From NCBI GenBank assembly GCA_900552795.1, contig USBB01000004.1, forward strand, positions 1 to 64,000: a stretch of 64,000 nucleotides of DNA, in the 5' to 3' direction. Source of the DNA: an uncultured Eubacterium sp. Its GTDB lineage: Bacteria; Bacillota; Clostridia; Lachnospirales; Lachnospiraceae. Positions 34,144 through 42,836 of the stretch are shown piece after piece. Every line of letters starts with the position of its first letter. Position 1 is the first letter of the stretch. The notes under the pieces were generated by a model. It worked only from the letters and a program-made list of their open reading frames with translations. It was not told the DNA's origin and made no database searches. A program made the translations under genes and the position numbers.

Positions 34144-34844
34144 TAATTGTAAAGGGATTAAGTAAAAGATATGGTGATTTTATTGCCCTGAATAATGTAA
34201 ATATAAACTTAAATAAGGGAATATATGCTTTTTTAGGGCTTAATGGGGCAGGAAAAACGACATTTATAAATCTTCTTACGGATAATATTTCAAGAACAGA
34301 CGGTGAAATTTTATATAATGGCACGGAGATTAAAAAAATATCGGAAAAATACAGGGAAAAGATTGGCTATATGCCCCAGGAACAGGGGTATTATCCTGAT
34401 TTTACGGGAAGAGAATATTTATCTTATATTGCAGGCTTAAAGGGAATCCGCAATAAAAAGGATAAGGTGACTGAGGTTCTTCAACAGTTTAACATGCAGG
34501 ATAAGGCTGATATAAAAATAAAAAAATACTCGGGAGGCATGAGGCAGAGGATAGTGCTTGCCCAGACGATGTTAAACGAGCCTGAGATAATTATTCTTGA
34601 TGAGCCTACAGTAGGGCTTGATCCGTTGGAAAGAAAGAGGTTTAAAAGTTATATCAAGGATATTTCAAAGGAGAAAATAGTTATTTACTGCACACATATT
34701 ATAAGCGATGTGACTGATCTGGCAGATAAGCTTATTCTTATGAAGAACGGGCAGATAGTAAAGTCGTGTGATATAAAGGAGGCAGCAGATGAGGTGAGTG
34801 ATGATAAAACATTGGAGGATGTTGTTCTTTCTTACATAAGCTGA
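34131..34844 (+). CDS. ABC transporter ATP-binding protein
   Basis: This 237-aa ATPase is complete: Walker A LNGAGKTTF (about 37-45), Q-loop MPQEQGYYPD, signature YSGGMRQR, Walker B IIILDEPTVGLDP, D-loop and switch YCTHIISDV. ATG 34131 has GGCGGTGG upstream, and its first 13 nt overlap the permease gene. It energises the permease at 31897. The family (ABC-2 associated, CcmA/YhcH-like) covers export of peptides, drugs or lipids and bacteriocin immunity. The tail after the switch is short, with no regulatory domain. Confidence 0.95.
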   Translation: MDEIIIVKGLSKRYGDFIALNNVNINLNKGIYAFLGLNGAGKTTFINLLTDNISRTDGEILYNGTEIKKISEKYREKIGYMPQEQGYYPDFTGREYLSYIAGLKGIRNKKDKVTEVLQQFNMQDKADIKIKKYSGGMRQRIVLAQTMLNEPEIIILDEPTVGLDPLERKRFKSYIKDISKEKIVIYCTHIISDVTDLADKLILMKNGQIVKSCDIKEAADEVSDDKTLEDVVLSYIS

Positions 34845-35042
34845 TATGAAATATAAAATACTTAAAATAGTGTCTGAATAGTTTTCATCATGCGTTGTAT
34901 TCTAAAATACAAGTAAAAATGTGTTAAATTTATGTCAGTTTTTGTTTATTATATATTAAAATATACCCAAAAAAAAGTAGATTTTTAGCGGTTTTTGAGC
35001 TAAAATATATTAAGATTAATTATTTATAAGGAGAAGTATGTC

Positions 35043-36359
35043 ATGGGTAAATGTACATTTAAAGGCGGAGTGCATCCCTTTGATGGTAAGGATTTTTCAA
35101 AAGATAAGCCAATCAAAGAGCTATTCCCTGAAGGCGATATGGTATATCCATTGTCTCAGCACATAGGTGCTCCGGCAGTACCTGTCGTATCAAAAGGTGA
35201 TTATGTGCTTGCAGGTCAGTTGATTGCGGAAGCAGGCGGATTTGTTTCTGCTAATATTCATTCTTCTGTTTCAGGTACGGTAAAGGCAATCGAACCAAGA
35301 ACGCTTGCTACCGGCGGAAAGTGCAATTCTATAGTAATTGAAAATGATGGTGAATACAAAGAGATAGAATATGTTTCAAAGAAGCTTGAAGAATTGTCAA
35401 GAGATGAAATCAGACAGAGAATTAAGGATGCCGGCGTAGTTGGTATGGGTGGGGCAGGATTTCCTACTAATGTTAAGCTTACACCTAAAAATCCTGAGGC
35501 AATAGATTATATTATTGTCAATGGTGCTGAATGTGAGCCATATCTTACCTCCGACTACAGAAGAATGCTTGAGGAATCGGACAAGATAGTTATGGGCCTT
35601 AAGGTTGCTTTAGCTTTGTTTGATAACGCTAAGGGGATTATCGGTATTGAAGATAATAAGCCTGAGGCAATCCGCATAATGCAGGAAAAGACTGCAGGAG
35701 AAGATAATATTGAGGTTAAGGTTTTAAAGACAAAATATCCTCAGGGCGGTGAAAGAAGCCTTATTTATGCAACAACAGGCAGAAGTATTAATTCATCAAT
35801 GCTTCCTGCAGACGCGGGCTGTATAGTACATAATATTGATACAATCTTTTCAATTTATATGGCTGTAATAGAAGGAAAACCGCTTACAAAGCGAATTGTT
35901 ACGGTTACAGGGGACGGTGTTAAGGAACCGGGCAACTTCTATGTATGGCTTGGTATGAATTACAGACAGCTTCTTGATGCTGCAGGCGGTGTTGTAGGCG
36001 AACCTGAGAAGTATATTTCAGGCGGACCTATGATGGGATTTGCAATGTATAGCCTTGATGTGCCTGTATGTAAAGGAAGCTCTTCATTGCTTGTTATGCA
36101 AAAGGATGAGGTTTCACAGGTTGAGTCCTCAGCATGTATCCGATGCGGAAAATGCGGCGAAGTATGCCCTAGTCATCTTATGCCTGCAAAGCTTGCCGGT
36201 TTTGCGCATAGAAATGATGAGTCTGGTTTTGTTAAGTTTGACGGTATGGAGTGTGTAATGTGCGGAAGCTGTTCATACATATGTCCTGCAAAACGTCCGT
36301 TGACACAGCAGATTAAAGCAATGAGAAGTATAGTACTTGCAAACAGAAGAAAGAAGTAG
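35043..36359 (+). CDS. rnfC: Rnf complex subunit C
   Basis: This 438-aa peripheral subunit of the ion-translocating ferredoxin:NAD+ oxidoreductase binds NADH through a GVVGMGGAGFPTNVK site (about 135) and FMN. It carries two [4Fe-4S] centres in CIRCGKCGEVCPSH and CVMCGSCSYICPAKRP near the C-terminus. The early KDYVLAGQL-like barrel segment (KGDYVLAGQLIAEAGG) is normal for RnfC. AAGGAG precedes ATG 35043. It opens the rnfCDGEAB operon, after a 198-bp AT-rich gap that must hold the promoter. No single -35/-10 pair there stands out. Confidence 0.97.
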   Translation: MGKCTFKGGVHPFDGKDFSKDKPIKELFPEGDMVYPLSQHIGAPAVPVVSKGDYVLAGQLIAEAGGFVSANIHSSVSGTVKAIEPRTLATGGKCNSIVIENDGEYKEIEYVSKKLEELSRDEIRQRIKDAGVVGMGGAGFPTNVKLTPKNPEAIDYIIVNGAECEPYLTSDYRRMLEESDKIVMGLKVALALFDNAKGIIGIEDNKPEAIRIMQEKTAGEDNIEVKVLKTKYPQGGERSLIYATTGRSINSSMLPADAGCIVHNIDTIFSIYMAVIEGKPLTKRIVTVTGDGVKEPGNFYVWLGMNYRQLLDAAGGVVGEPEKYISGGPMMGFAMYSLDVPVCKGSSSLLVMQKDEVSQVESSACIRCGKCGEVCPSHLMPAKLAGFAHRNDESGFVKFDGMECVMCGSCSYICPAKRPLTQQIKAMRSIVLANRRKK

Positions 36360-36375
36360 AAAGGTGGATTTGAAA

Positions 36376-37332
36376 GTGAGCGAAATGTTTAACGTATCAA
36401 CAAATCCTCATGTACGAAGCAAGGTTACAACACAGACGATTATGAGAGATGTTCTTATCGCGCTTGTACCTGCCAGTATATTTGGTATTTATAATTTTGG
36501 CATAGATGCTTTGATTAGAATAATTGTAGGTATTGTTACCTGCGTGGCTGTTGAGGCAGCTTATCAGTATTTTATGCATAAAAAGGTTACGGTTATGGAT
36601 TTAAGTGCAGCAGTTACAGGTCTTTTAATAGCATTAAATATTCCTGCTACACTTAATATAGGATTTGAAATTATAGGCTGTGTATTTGCAATAATTATAG
36701 TAAAGCAGTTGTTTGGCGGTCTTGGTCAGAATTTTATGAACCCTGCGCTTGCTGCAAGATGTTTTTTGCTTATTGCATTTACAGGTCCTATGACAACATT
36801 TGTATACGACGGAGTTGCAGGAGCTACGCCTCTTGCAATATTAAAGCCGGGCGCAGAGGTTAGCGGAAATGTTAACCTTCTTGATTTATTTATAGGTACA
36901 CACGGTGGTGTTATCGGTGAGACATCAGCAATATGCCTTCTGATAGGTGCCATCTATTTAGTTGTAAGAAAAGTTATATCCTTAAGAATTCCTCTTGCAT
37001 ACATAGCTACATTCGGTGTGTTGATTTTCTTTTTTGCACCGGGACATCAGATGGATGTAAATTACATGCTTATGCAGGTTTGCGGAGGCGGTCTTCTTTT
37101 AGGTGCGTTCTTTATGGCAACAGATTATGTTACATCTCCTGTTACGCCTAACGGTAAAATTGTTTTCGGTGTAATTTTAGGTCTGCTTACATTTATTTTC
37201 AGAATGTATGGCGGTTCAGCAGAAGGTGTTTCATATGCGATTATCTTCTCTAACCTTTTGGTACCATTGATTGAAAAGGTTACGGTTCCTAAATCATTCG
37301 GTAAGAAGAAACCTGCAAAGGAGGCGAATTGA
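36376..37332 (+). CDS. rnfD: Rnf complex subunit D
   Basis: This 318-aa integral membrane subunit has about nine helices and a covalently bound FMN at a threonine in the GATPLA motif (AGATPLAILK, about 165-175). Family sequences NPHVRSKVTTQTIMRDVLIA at the start and FFMATDYVTSPVTPNGK are present. The start GTG 36376 is set by AAGGTGG at 36360-36366; TTG 36370 and ATG 36385 have poor spacing. It helps move Na+ or H+ across the membrane. The ribosome site overlaps the rnfC stop. Confidence 0.95.
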   Translation: MSEMFNVSTNPHVRSKVTTQTIMRDVLIALVPASIFGIYNFGIDALIRIIVGIVTCVAVEAAYQYFMHKKVTVMDLSAAVTGLLIALNIPATLNIGFEIIGCVFAIIIVKQLFGGLGQNFMNPALAARCFLLIAFTGPMTTFVYDGVAGATPLAILKPGAEVSGNVNLLDLFIGTHGGVIGETSAICLLIGAIYLVVRKVISLRIPLAYIATFGVLIFFFAPGHQMDVNYMLMQVCGGGLLLGAFFMATDYVTSPVTPNGKIVFGVILGLLTFIFRMYGGSAEGVSYAIIFSNLLVPLIEKVTVPKSFGKKKPAKEAN

Positions 37333-37333
37333 T

Positions 37334-37969
37334 ATGAAGAAAATTATTAAAGATGCCTGCATATTATTTGCCATTACATTGGTTGCCGGAGTTTTACTCG
37401 GAGCAGTTTATGAAATCACAAAGGGACCTATAGCAGAACAGAATGAAAAAGCCAAAAAAGCAGCATACAATGCAGTTTTATCAGAGGCTGATTCATTTGA
37501 GGAAGTTGATTATTCACTTGATAGAGTAACGGATATATTAGGCGATGAGTTTGCGGCAGATGAAGTTACAGAGGTAGTTGCAGGAGTTAAAGGCGGTAAA
37601 ATTACAGGTTTTGTTGTTACTGTTGTGGCTTCGGACGGATATGCCGGTGATATTAAGTTTTCTGTAGGTATTTCAACGACCGGAGAGTATCTTGGAACTT
37701 CAATCCTTTCAATTTCAGAGACAGCCGGTCTTGGTATGAGAGTTAAGACAGACCCTGCATTTTTGGAACAGTTCAATAACAAAAGTGTAGAGAAATTTAA
37801 TTTGGTTAAAGACGGTACAGGTTCTTCTTCAGACGATAAGATTGATGCTATCGGTGGCTCGACAGTTACATCAAAAGCAGTCACAAACGGTATTAATGCT
37901 GCCTTGACGGTATATAAGGACCTAATGTCTTCAAACGTAAAAACTGCAGGAGGTGTTGGCATTGAATAA
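37334..37969 (+). CDS. rnfG: Rnf complex subunit G
   Basis: This 211-aa subunit has one N-terminal transmembrane helix (about 6-26) and an extracytoplasmic flavoprotein domain. The FMN-linking threonine lies in IGGSTVTSKAVTNGIN near residue 177, attached by ApbE in known systems; no apbE is in this window. ISETAGLGMRVKTDPAFLEQ is the conserved preceding segment. ATG 37334 follows GGAGG. The end overlaps rnfE by 8 nt. Confidence 0.95.
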   Translation: MKKIIKDACILFAITLVAGVLLGAVYEITKGPIAEQNEKAKKAAYNAVLSEADSFEEVDYSLDRVTDILGDEFAADEVTEVVAGVKGGKITGFVVTVVASDGYAGDIKFSVGISTTGEYLGTSILSISETAGLGMRVKTDPAFLEQFNNKSVEKFNLVKDGTGSSSDDKIDAIGGSTVTSKAVTNGINAALTVYKDLMSSNVKTAGGVGIE

Positions 37970-38690
37970 ATGTGTAGAAAGACTTTATAATGGTTTAATT
38001 AAGGAAAATCCTACATTTGTTTTGACACTTGGTATGTGTCCGACACTTGCCGTTACTACATCAGCTATTAACGGTATTGGTATGGGACTTTCATCGACTG
38101 TTGTACTTGTTATGTCAAATCTTATGATTTCATTATTGAGAAAGGTAATTCCTGACGGAGTAAGAATGCCGGCGTTTATCGTAATCGTTGCATCATTCGT
38201 TACTATGGTACAGTTCCTTATGCAGGGATATTTGCCTGACCTTTATGAATCACTCGGTATTTATATACCGCTTATTGTTGTTAACTGTATTATTCTCGGA
38301 CGTGCCGAGAGCTACGCTTCAAAAAATAAGGTTATTCCTTCAATATTTGACGGACTCGGTATGGGACTTGGATTTACAGCTGCAATAACTATTCTTGGTG
38401 CTGTAAGAGAACTTTTAGGTGCAGGTACAATTCTTTCAACAGGAAGCAGTGCGCTTGTTACTATTCCTGAAAGTATATTTACACCTGCAAGTATTTTTAT
38501 ACTTGCACCGGGAGCATTCTTCGTGCTTGCAATGTGTATTGCCATTATGAACAAGATAAAGGCTAAAAAAGGTATGGAGCCTGCAAAGGTACCTGATTAC
38601 TGCACTAAAGACGGTTCATGTGCTTCGTGCAGCAATGCTTTATGCGGCGGAAGAGCTATGGCAGCAAAAGCAGCTAAGAAAGAAGATTAA
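37962..38690 (+). CDS. rnfE: Rnf complex subunit E
   Basis: This 242-aa membrane subunit is homologous to RnfA (six helices) and begins MNKCVERLYNGLIKENPTFV, the usual RnfE start. TTG 37962 is chosen because GGAGG lies 8 nt upstream. Conserved LGMCPTLAVTTSAING and ESLGIYIPLIVVNCIILGRA carry the cysteines that bind an iron-sulfur centre between RnfA and RnfE. The C-terminal tail has five further cysteines in about 15 residues (DYCTKDGSCASCSNALCGG), which is unusual and may bind metal. Confidence 0.95.
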   Translation: MNKCVERLYNGLIKENPTFVLTLGMCPTLAVTTSAINGIGMGLSSTVVLVMSNLMISLLRKVIPDGVRMPAFIVIVASFVTMVQFLMQGYLPDLYESLGIYIPLIVVNCIILGRAESYASKNKVIPSIFDGLGMGLGFTAAITILGAVRELLGAGTILSTGSSALVTIPESIFTPASIFILAPGAFFVLAMCIAIMNKIKAKKGMEPAKVPDYCTKDGSCASCSNALCGGRAMAAKAAKKED

Positions 38691-38704
38691 GGAGGATATA
38701 AATA

Positions 38705-39289
38705 ATGGATTATATGGTAAATTTGCTGATAATTGCAGTTGGTGCGGCACTTGTAAACAATGTCGTATTAAGCCAGTTCCTCGGTTTGTGTCCTTTCCTT
38801 GGTGTATCTAAGAAAATTAACACAGCAGCCGGAATGGGTGGTGCAGTTATAGGTGTTATAACAATATCATCAGCAATATGCAGTCTGATTTATGAATATA
38901 TTTTAACACCGCTTGATTTGGTATATTTAAATACTATCGTATTTATTCTTGTTATTGCAGCTTTAGTTCAGTTTGTTGAGATGCTTCTTAAAAAGACCTC
39001 ACCGGCACTTTATGAAGCACTTGGTGTATATCTGCCTTTAATTACTACAAACTGTGCGGTACTTGGTGTTGCTTTAACAAATGTGCAAAATGAGTTCGAT
39101 CTCTTAGAGTCAGTAGTTGCAGGTCTTGGAACTTCTGTTGGTTTCACAATCGCTATTGTAATTATGGCTGGTATAAGAGAGAGAATAGAATTTAATGATG
39201 TTCCGGAAAGTTTTAAGGGAATGCCTATAGTGCTTATTACAGCAGGACTTATGTCAATAGCATTCTTTGGCTTCTCAGGTATCTTATAA
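38705..39289 (+). CDS. rnfA: Rnf complex subunit A
   Basis: This 194-aa membrane subunit has six helices, with LVNNVVLSQFLGLCPFLGVS near the start and EALGVYLPLITTNCAVLGVAL in the middle; the cysteines ligate the shared RnfA/E centre. Length is normal. AAGGAGG lies before ATG 38705. The gene sits 14 nt after rnfE and 16 nt before rnfB. Confidence 0.97.
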   Translation: MDYMVNLLIIAVGAALVNNVVLSQFLGLCPFLGVSKKINTAAGMGGAVIGVITISSAICSLIYEYILTPLDLVYLNTIVFILVIAALVQFVEMLLKKTSPALYEALGVYLPLITTNCAVLGVALTNVQNEFDLLESVVAGLGTSVGFTIAIVIMAGIRERIEFNDVPESFKGMPIVLITAGLMSIAFFGFSGIL

Positions 39290-39305
39290 TAGGAGGAAAA
39301 GTAAA

Positions 39306-40097
39306 ATGACAGGTATTATTATTGCTGCAGTTGTAGTAAGCTGCGTAGGACTTGTACTCGGACTTTTCCTTGGTGTTATGGGAAAGAAGTTTGCAGTAGA
39401 AGTGGATCAGAAAGAAATTGATGTGCGTGAACAGCTTCCGGGAAATAACTGCGGCGGATGCGGATATGCAGGATGCGATGCTTTAGCTAAAGCTATTGCT
39501 GCAGGAGAAGCAGCGGTTGGAGCCTGCCCTGTAGGCGGCGATGCAGTAGCTGCAAAGATTGCGGAAATCATGGGTGCTGAAGCAGAAAAATCAGTAAGAA
39601 TGACAGCAGTGGTTAAATGTGCAGGTGATTGCGATAAAGCTAAAGAGAATTATAAGTACACAGGTGTTGAAGATTGCAGTGTAATGCCATTTGTCCAGAA
39701 TGGCGGACCTAAGGCATGTACATATGGCTGTTTAGGTTATGGTTCATGTGTTAAAGCATGTCCTTTTGATGCAATTCATATTGTTAACGGAATAGCAGTT
39801 GTAGATAAAGAAAAATGTAAGGCGTGCGGCAAGTGTGTCGCTGTATGTCCAAGACATCTGATTGAACTTGTGCCTTACGATGCAAAGTATGTTGTAAGCT
39901 GTGCGTCAAACGATAAGGGCAAAGATGTTATGTCGGTATGTCAGACAGGCTGCATCGGTTGTATGATATGTACAAAACAGTGTGAAGCAGGTGCTATAAC
40001 TGTTGAGAACAATGTTGCACATATTGATCAGGATAAATGCACAGGCTGCGGAAAGTGTGCGGAAAAGTGTCCTAAAAAGATTATCCATGTTCATTGA
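39306..40097 (+). CDS. rnfB: Rnf complex subunit B
   Basis: This 263-aa ferredoxin-accepting subunit has an N-terminal membrane helix (about 2-24), the GNNCGGCGYAGCDALAKAIA cluster and several ferredoxin-type [4Fe-4S] motifs (CLGYGSCVKACPFDAI; CKACGKCVAVCPRHLI; CIGCMICTKQCEAGAI; CTGCGKCAEKCPKKII). This is the long clostridial form. AGGAGG precedes ATG 39306. It is the last rnf gene before a hairpin. Confidence 0.97.
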   Translation: MTGIIIAAVVVSCVGLVLGLFLGVMGKKFAVEVDQKEIDVREQLPGNNCGGCGYAGCDALAKAIAAGEAAVGACPVGGDAVAAKIAEIMGAEAEKSVRMTAVVKCAGDCDKAKENYKYTGVEDCSVMPFVQNGGPKACTYGCLGYGSCVKACPFDAIHIVNGIAVVDKEKCKACGKCVAVCPRHLIELVPYDAKYVVSCASNDKGKDVMSVCQTGCIGCMICTKQCEAGAITVENNVAHIDQDKCTGCGKCAEKCPKKIIHVH

Positions 40098-40130
40098 TAT
40101 GATTGAATGATAAATATAAAAAACAATTAC

Positions 40131-40175
40131 ACCCCGGTAGTCTTTACACAGGCTGCCGGGGTATATTATAATATT
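40131..40175 (+). terminator. Hairpin after rnfB, probable terminator
   Basis: ACCCCGGTAG (40131-40140) and CTGCCGGGGT (40153-40162) form a 10-bp stem with one G-U pair. The following tract ATATTATAATATTTT is only partly T-rich, so readthrough into the next two genes is possible. Confidence 0.6.
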
Positions 40176-40220
40176 TTAGCCGGTTAAAATATGAATATAT
40201 ATATCAGAATGGAGAAGAGT

Positions 40221-40655
40221 GTGGTTAAGACGGATATAAAAAAACATTACAATAAAGAAAAGAACTCGAATTGCAAAAGAAAAAGCATTAAAGGCGATAT
40301 TATATTGATTTCGTCTATACTTATTGCCGCAGGGGTTATTTATCTTATATTTACATTTTTTGCAAAAAAGCCTGGGGAATATGTAAGGATAAAGGTTGAT
40401 GGAAAAGTTATGTATGAGCTTGATTTATCGACAGATACTTCAAAAACGCTAACGGGTTATAATGGCGGTTCAAATGAATTGATTATAAAGGATAGGAAAG
40501 TTTATATTAAAGATGCAGATTGTCCCGATAAGCTTTGCATTAACATGGGTACAATCAGCAAAACAGGTGAGACAATTGTCTGTCTGCCGCACAGAATCGT
40601 TATTGAGATAACAGATAGTAAAGGCAGTAAGGATATTGATTCTCTGCTTCGATGA
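40221..40655 (+). CDS. NusG domain II-containing membrane-anchored protein
   Basis: This protein of about 144 aa has a basic N-terminus, one transmembrane helix (IILISSILIAAGVIYLIFTFF) and an exported NusG-II-like domain with GEYVRIKVDGKVMYELDL, DADCPDKLCINMGTISKTGE and IVCLPHRIVIEI. Such proteins often lie beside Rnf or ApbE genes with a Gx transporter, as here, and the two cysteines are conserved. GTG 40221 has GGAG 6 nt upstream; ATG 40191 in the same frame has no ribosome site. Role in flavin or electron transfer at the membrane is suspected but unproven. Confidence 0.85.
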   Translation: MVKTDIKKHYNKEKNSNCKRKSIKGDIILISSILIAAGVIYLIFTFFAKKPGEYVRIKVDGKVMYELDLSTDTSKTLTGYNGGSNELIIKDRKVYIKDADCPDKLCINMGTISKTGETIVCLPHRIVIEITDSKGSKDIDSLLR

Positions 40656-40702
40656 ATTGATATAATTGGATATACAATTTAAATTATATAAGGATAAAGG
40701 AA

Positions 40703-41200
40703 ATGAATATTAAGAAAATTACGGTATGCGGTATTTTAGCTTCTCTTGCAATGATTTTCAGCTATATAGAGACATTTATATCTATTCCTTTAATAGTTCC
40801 CGGAATAAAGCTGGGACTGGCAAATATAGCTATAATAGCTGTATTGTTCTGTGTTGGAGCTAAGGAAGCATTTATAGTAAATATGATAAGAATAAGTATA
40901 ATATCAGTGCTGTTTGGCAATATAAATACATTTATATTCAGTGTCGCAGGCGGTATTTTAAGCTTGGCAATTATGGTTATTTTAAAAAAGACTAAAATAT
41001 TTTCAACTGTGGCAATAAGTATCGCAGGAGGAGTGTTTCATAATATAGGTCAGATAATTGCTGCAATATTTATAATGGATACATCAGCGATAATATACTA
41101 TCTTCCTGTACTTATGGTAGGAGGAGTTGTTACAGGAATTATAATAGGCCTTGTGAGCGGCCTGGTCATAGAAAGAGTTATGCCTGCAATAAGAGGCTGA
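40703..41200 (+). CDS. Gx transporter / heptaprenyl diphosphate synthase component I-like membrane protein
   Basis: This 165-aa integral membrane protein has about five or six helices and matches the Gx-transporter (HepS-like, ECF S-component-like) family: ILASLAMIFSYIETFI, PGIKLGLANIAIIAVLF and GGVFHNIGQIIAAIFIM. It follows the NusG-II gene by 47 nt, a pairing common near Rnf. The older name, heptaprenyl diphosphate synthase component I, is not supported by any catalytic motif. Substrate unknown. AAGGA lies before ATG 40703. Confidence 0.85.
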   Translation: MNIKKITVCGILASLAMIFSYIETFISIPLIVPGIKLGLANIAIIAVLFCVGAKEAFIVNMIRISIISVLFGNINTFIFSVAGGILSLAIMVILKKTKIFSTVAISIAGGVFHNIGQIIAAIFIMDTSAIIYYLPVLMVGGVVTGIIIGLVSGLVIERVMPAIRG

Positions 41201-41255
41201 TTATAATATGGAAAATAAAAAAGATTGTTATAACAAAAAAAGCTGATTATAGAAA

Positions 41256-41299
41256 AAAATATGAGCAGGAAGTAAAAATTACTTCCTGCTCATATTTTT
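41256..41299 (+). terminator. Bidirectional terminator between convergent genes
   Basis: AAATATGAGCAGGAAGTAA and TTACTTCCTGCTCATATTT form a 19-bp perfect stem with a short A loop, flanked by A- and T-runs. It ends both the Gx-transporter unit and the convergent glycosyltransferase. Confidence 0.93.
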
Positions 41300-42599
41300 A
41301 TTGTTTATATTGCTGTTGTAATTCAATATCTTCCATAGAAGTTGTTACACAATGTGTTATAGGTTTCCATTCGACTTTCTTAAATAAGGCAACTAAAGAG
41401 ATTGGGATATAAGTTGCCATAAATATAGGGAATGTAAATAAAGAAATAATCTTCTTTCTTGGTGTAGCAAGTATTTTATTCCATTCGGTAATCATTGTAA
41501 TAAGACCCATTGAGAAAATAAGCAGGTAAAAATTAAATAATGCAAGTACAAGAGATCTTAAAGCCAGTGGCAATATTGCTTCAAATAATGCAGCATCGGT
41601 TAATCCTATAATTAAAAATACAAAATTTAACACCAGACATCCAAAGGTAAGAAGAGTAGCAGGTGCAACTGTCATAAACATATCGTAACATGATAATATG
41701 AATTTCTTCTGCTTAAACATTTTAAGAAGAAGTTCACCGCCATACTTAAACATAACCTGATAAAATCCTTTAGACCAGCGAAGACGCTGATTCCATGATT
41801 GTTTAAAAGTTTCAGGTTGTTCGTCATAAAACATAGCACTGCCGCAGTAGCCAATTACTTCACCTTCAAGTATATTTATAACTGAAAACTGAATATCTTC
41901 AGTTAGAAGATTACATTTCCAGCCATCATATTTTTCAATAATGGAGCAGTCTATCAAAAATCCTGTTCCCGAAACAGCACAGCTTGAATGAAGCATCATT
42001 CGAGGATTGTTAAGATATTTAGCTTCGCGGCAGAACCACAAAGAATATCCTGATGTAATCCAGTTCGTTCCGAAATTCTTTGAGTTACGATAACTTGTTA
42101 TCACCTTGTAACCCTGATCAAAAGTTTTGTTCATTTCGCGAACATAATCTTTATTTATAATGTTATCTGCATCAAATATAAAATAACCGTCATAAGCGGT
42201 ATATTTACCATAGTCTTCTTTGATTTTACTGAAGGCATAATCAAGAGCATAGCCTTTTCCTACGAGAACCTTATTAAAACGCTCATATACTATAGCGCCA
42301 TTCATTCTCGCTATTTCAGCAGTATTATCGCTGCAGTTGTCAGCTACGACTATTACGTCGATAAGCTCTGAAGGATAATTCTGAGATTTAATACTTTTAA
42401 TCAGATTAGCTATTACAGCACTTTCATTACGTGCGGCAATAATAAATGCAAAGCGATGAAGCTTCTTAGGTTCATACTGTGTATTTTTTTTCTTTCGATG
42501 TTCGCCGACCAAAGCAACTATAATATATATAAACTGGTAAAAGTATAGCACGGTCAACACCACATAAATAATGGCATTGATTAGAGCAACTGTTTTCAT
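41298..42599 (-). CDS. Membrane glycosyltransferase, family 2
   Basis: This 433-aa protein has one N-terminal transmembrane helix (about 8-30), a GT-A catalytic domain and three or more C-terminal helices, like poly-N-acetylglucosamine or cellulose-type processive synthases. Motifs: FIIAARNESAVIANLI, VVADNCSDNT, FDADN (DxD), CNLLTEDIQFSV (TED) and QRLRWSKGF (QxxRW). The acceptor is unknown; an extracellular polysaccharide is likely. Own promoter, no operon partners. Confidence 0.92.
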   Translation of the reverse strand: MKTVALINAIIYVVLTVLYFYQFIYIIVALVGEHRKKKNTQYEPKKLHRFAFIIAARNESAVIANLIKSIKSQNYPSELIDVIVVADNCSDNTAEIARMNGAIVYERFNKVLVGKGYALDYAFSKIKEDYGKYTAYDGYFIFDADNIINKDYVREMNKTFDQGYKVITSYRNSKNFGTNWITSGYSLWFCREAKYLNNPRMMLHSSCAVSGTGFLIDCSIIEKYDGWKCNLLTEDIQFSVINILEGEVIGYCGSAMFYDEQPETFKQSWNQRLRWSKGFYQVMFKYGGELLLKMFKQKKFILSCYDMFMTVAPATLLTFGCLVLNFVFLIIGLTDAALFEAILPLALRSLVLALFNFYLLIFSMGLITMITEWNKILATPRKKIISLFTFPIFMATYIPISLVALFKKVEWKPITHCVTTSMEDIELQQQYKQ

Positions 42600-42664
42600 T
42601 AAAATATTCCTCTCAATTTATAAGTGAACAGAATTCACTAAAATTCTTTAAAAGCCCTCTGATG

Positions 42665-42692
42665 ATTATATCATTAGTTTAATCAGTGTCAA
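42665..42692 (-). promoter_or_regulatory. Sigma-A-type promoter for the glycosyltransferase
   Basis: On the minus strand TTGACA (42692-42687), a 16-nt spacer and TATAAT (42670-42665), both perfect, about 65 nt before the start codon. Confidence 0.75.
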
Positions 42693-42765
42693 TACTAAAT
42701 TTTGTATTTAAATCAATAATACCACAAAGGATAGTATAAAATTATTGTCGGACCACTAAAAATAT

Positions 42766-42793
42766 TTGACAAATAAATTCATTAATATATTAT
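42766..42793 (+). promoter_or_regulatory. Sigma-A-type promoter for the DUF815 gene
   Basis: TTGACA (42766-42771), a 16-nt spacer and TATTAT (42788-42793), divergent from the glycosyltransferase promoter and 43 nt before the start at 42837. Confidence 0.65.
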
Positions 42794-42836
42794 TAAGTAG
42801 TAAGTAATTATTAAATTTATGGAGGCAGTATTCAGT

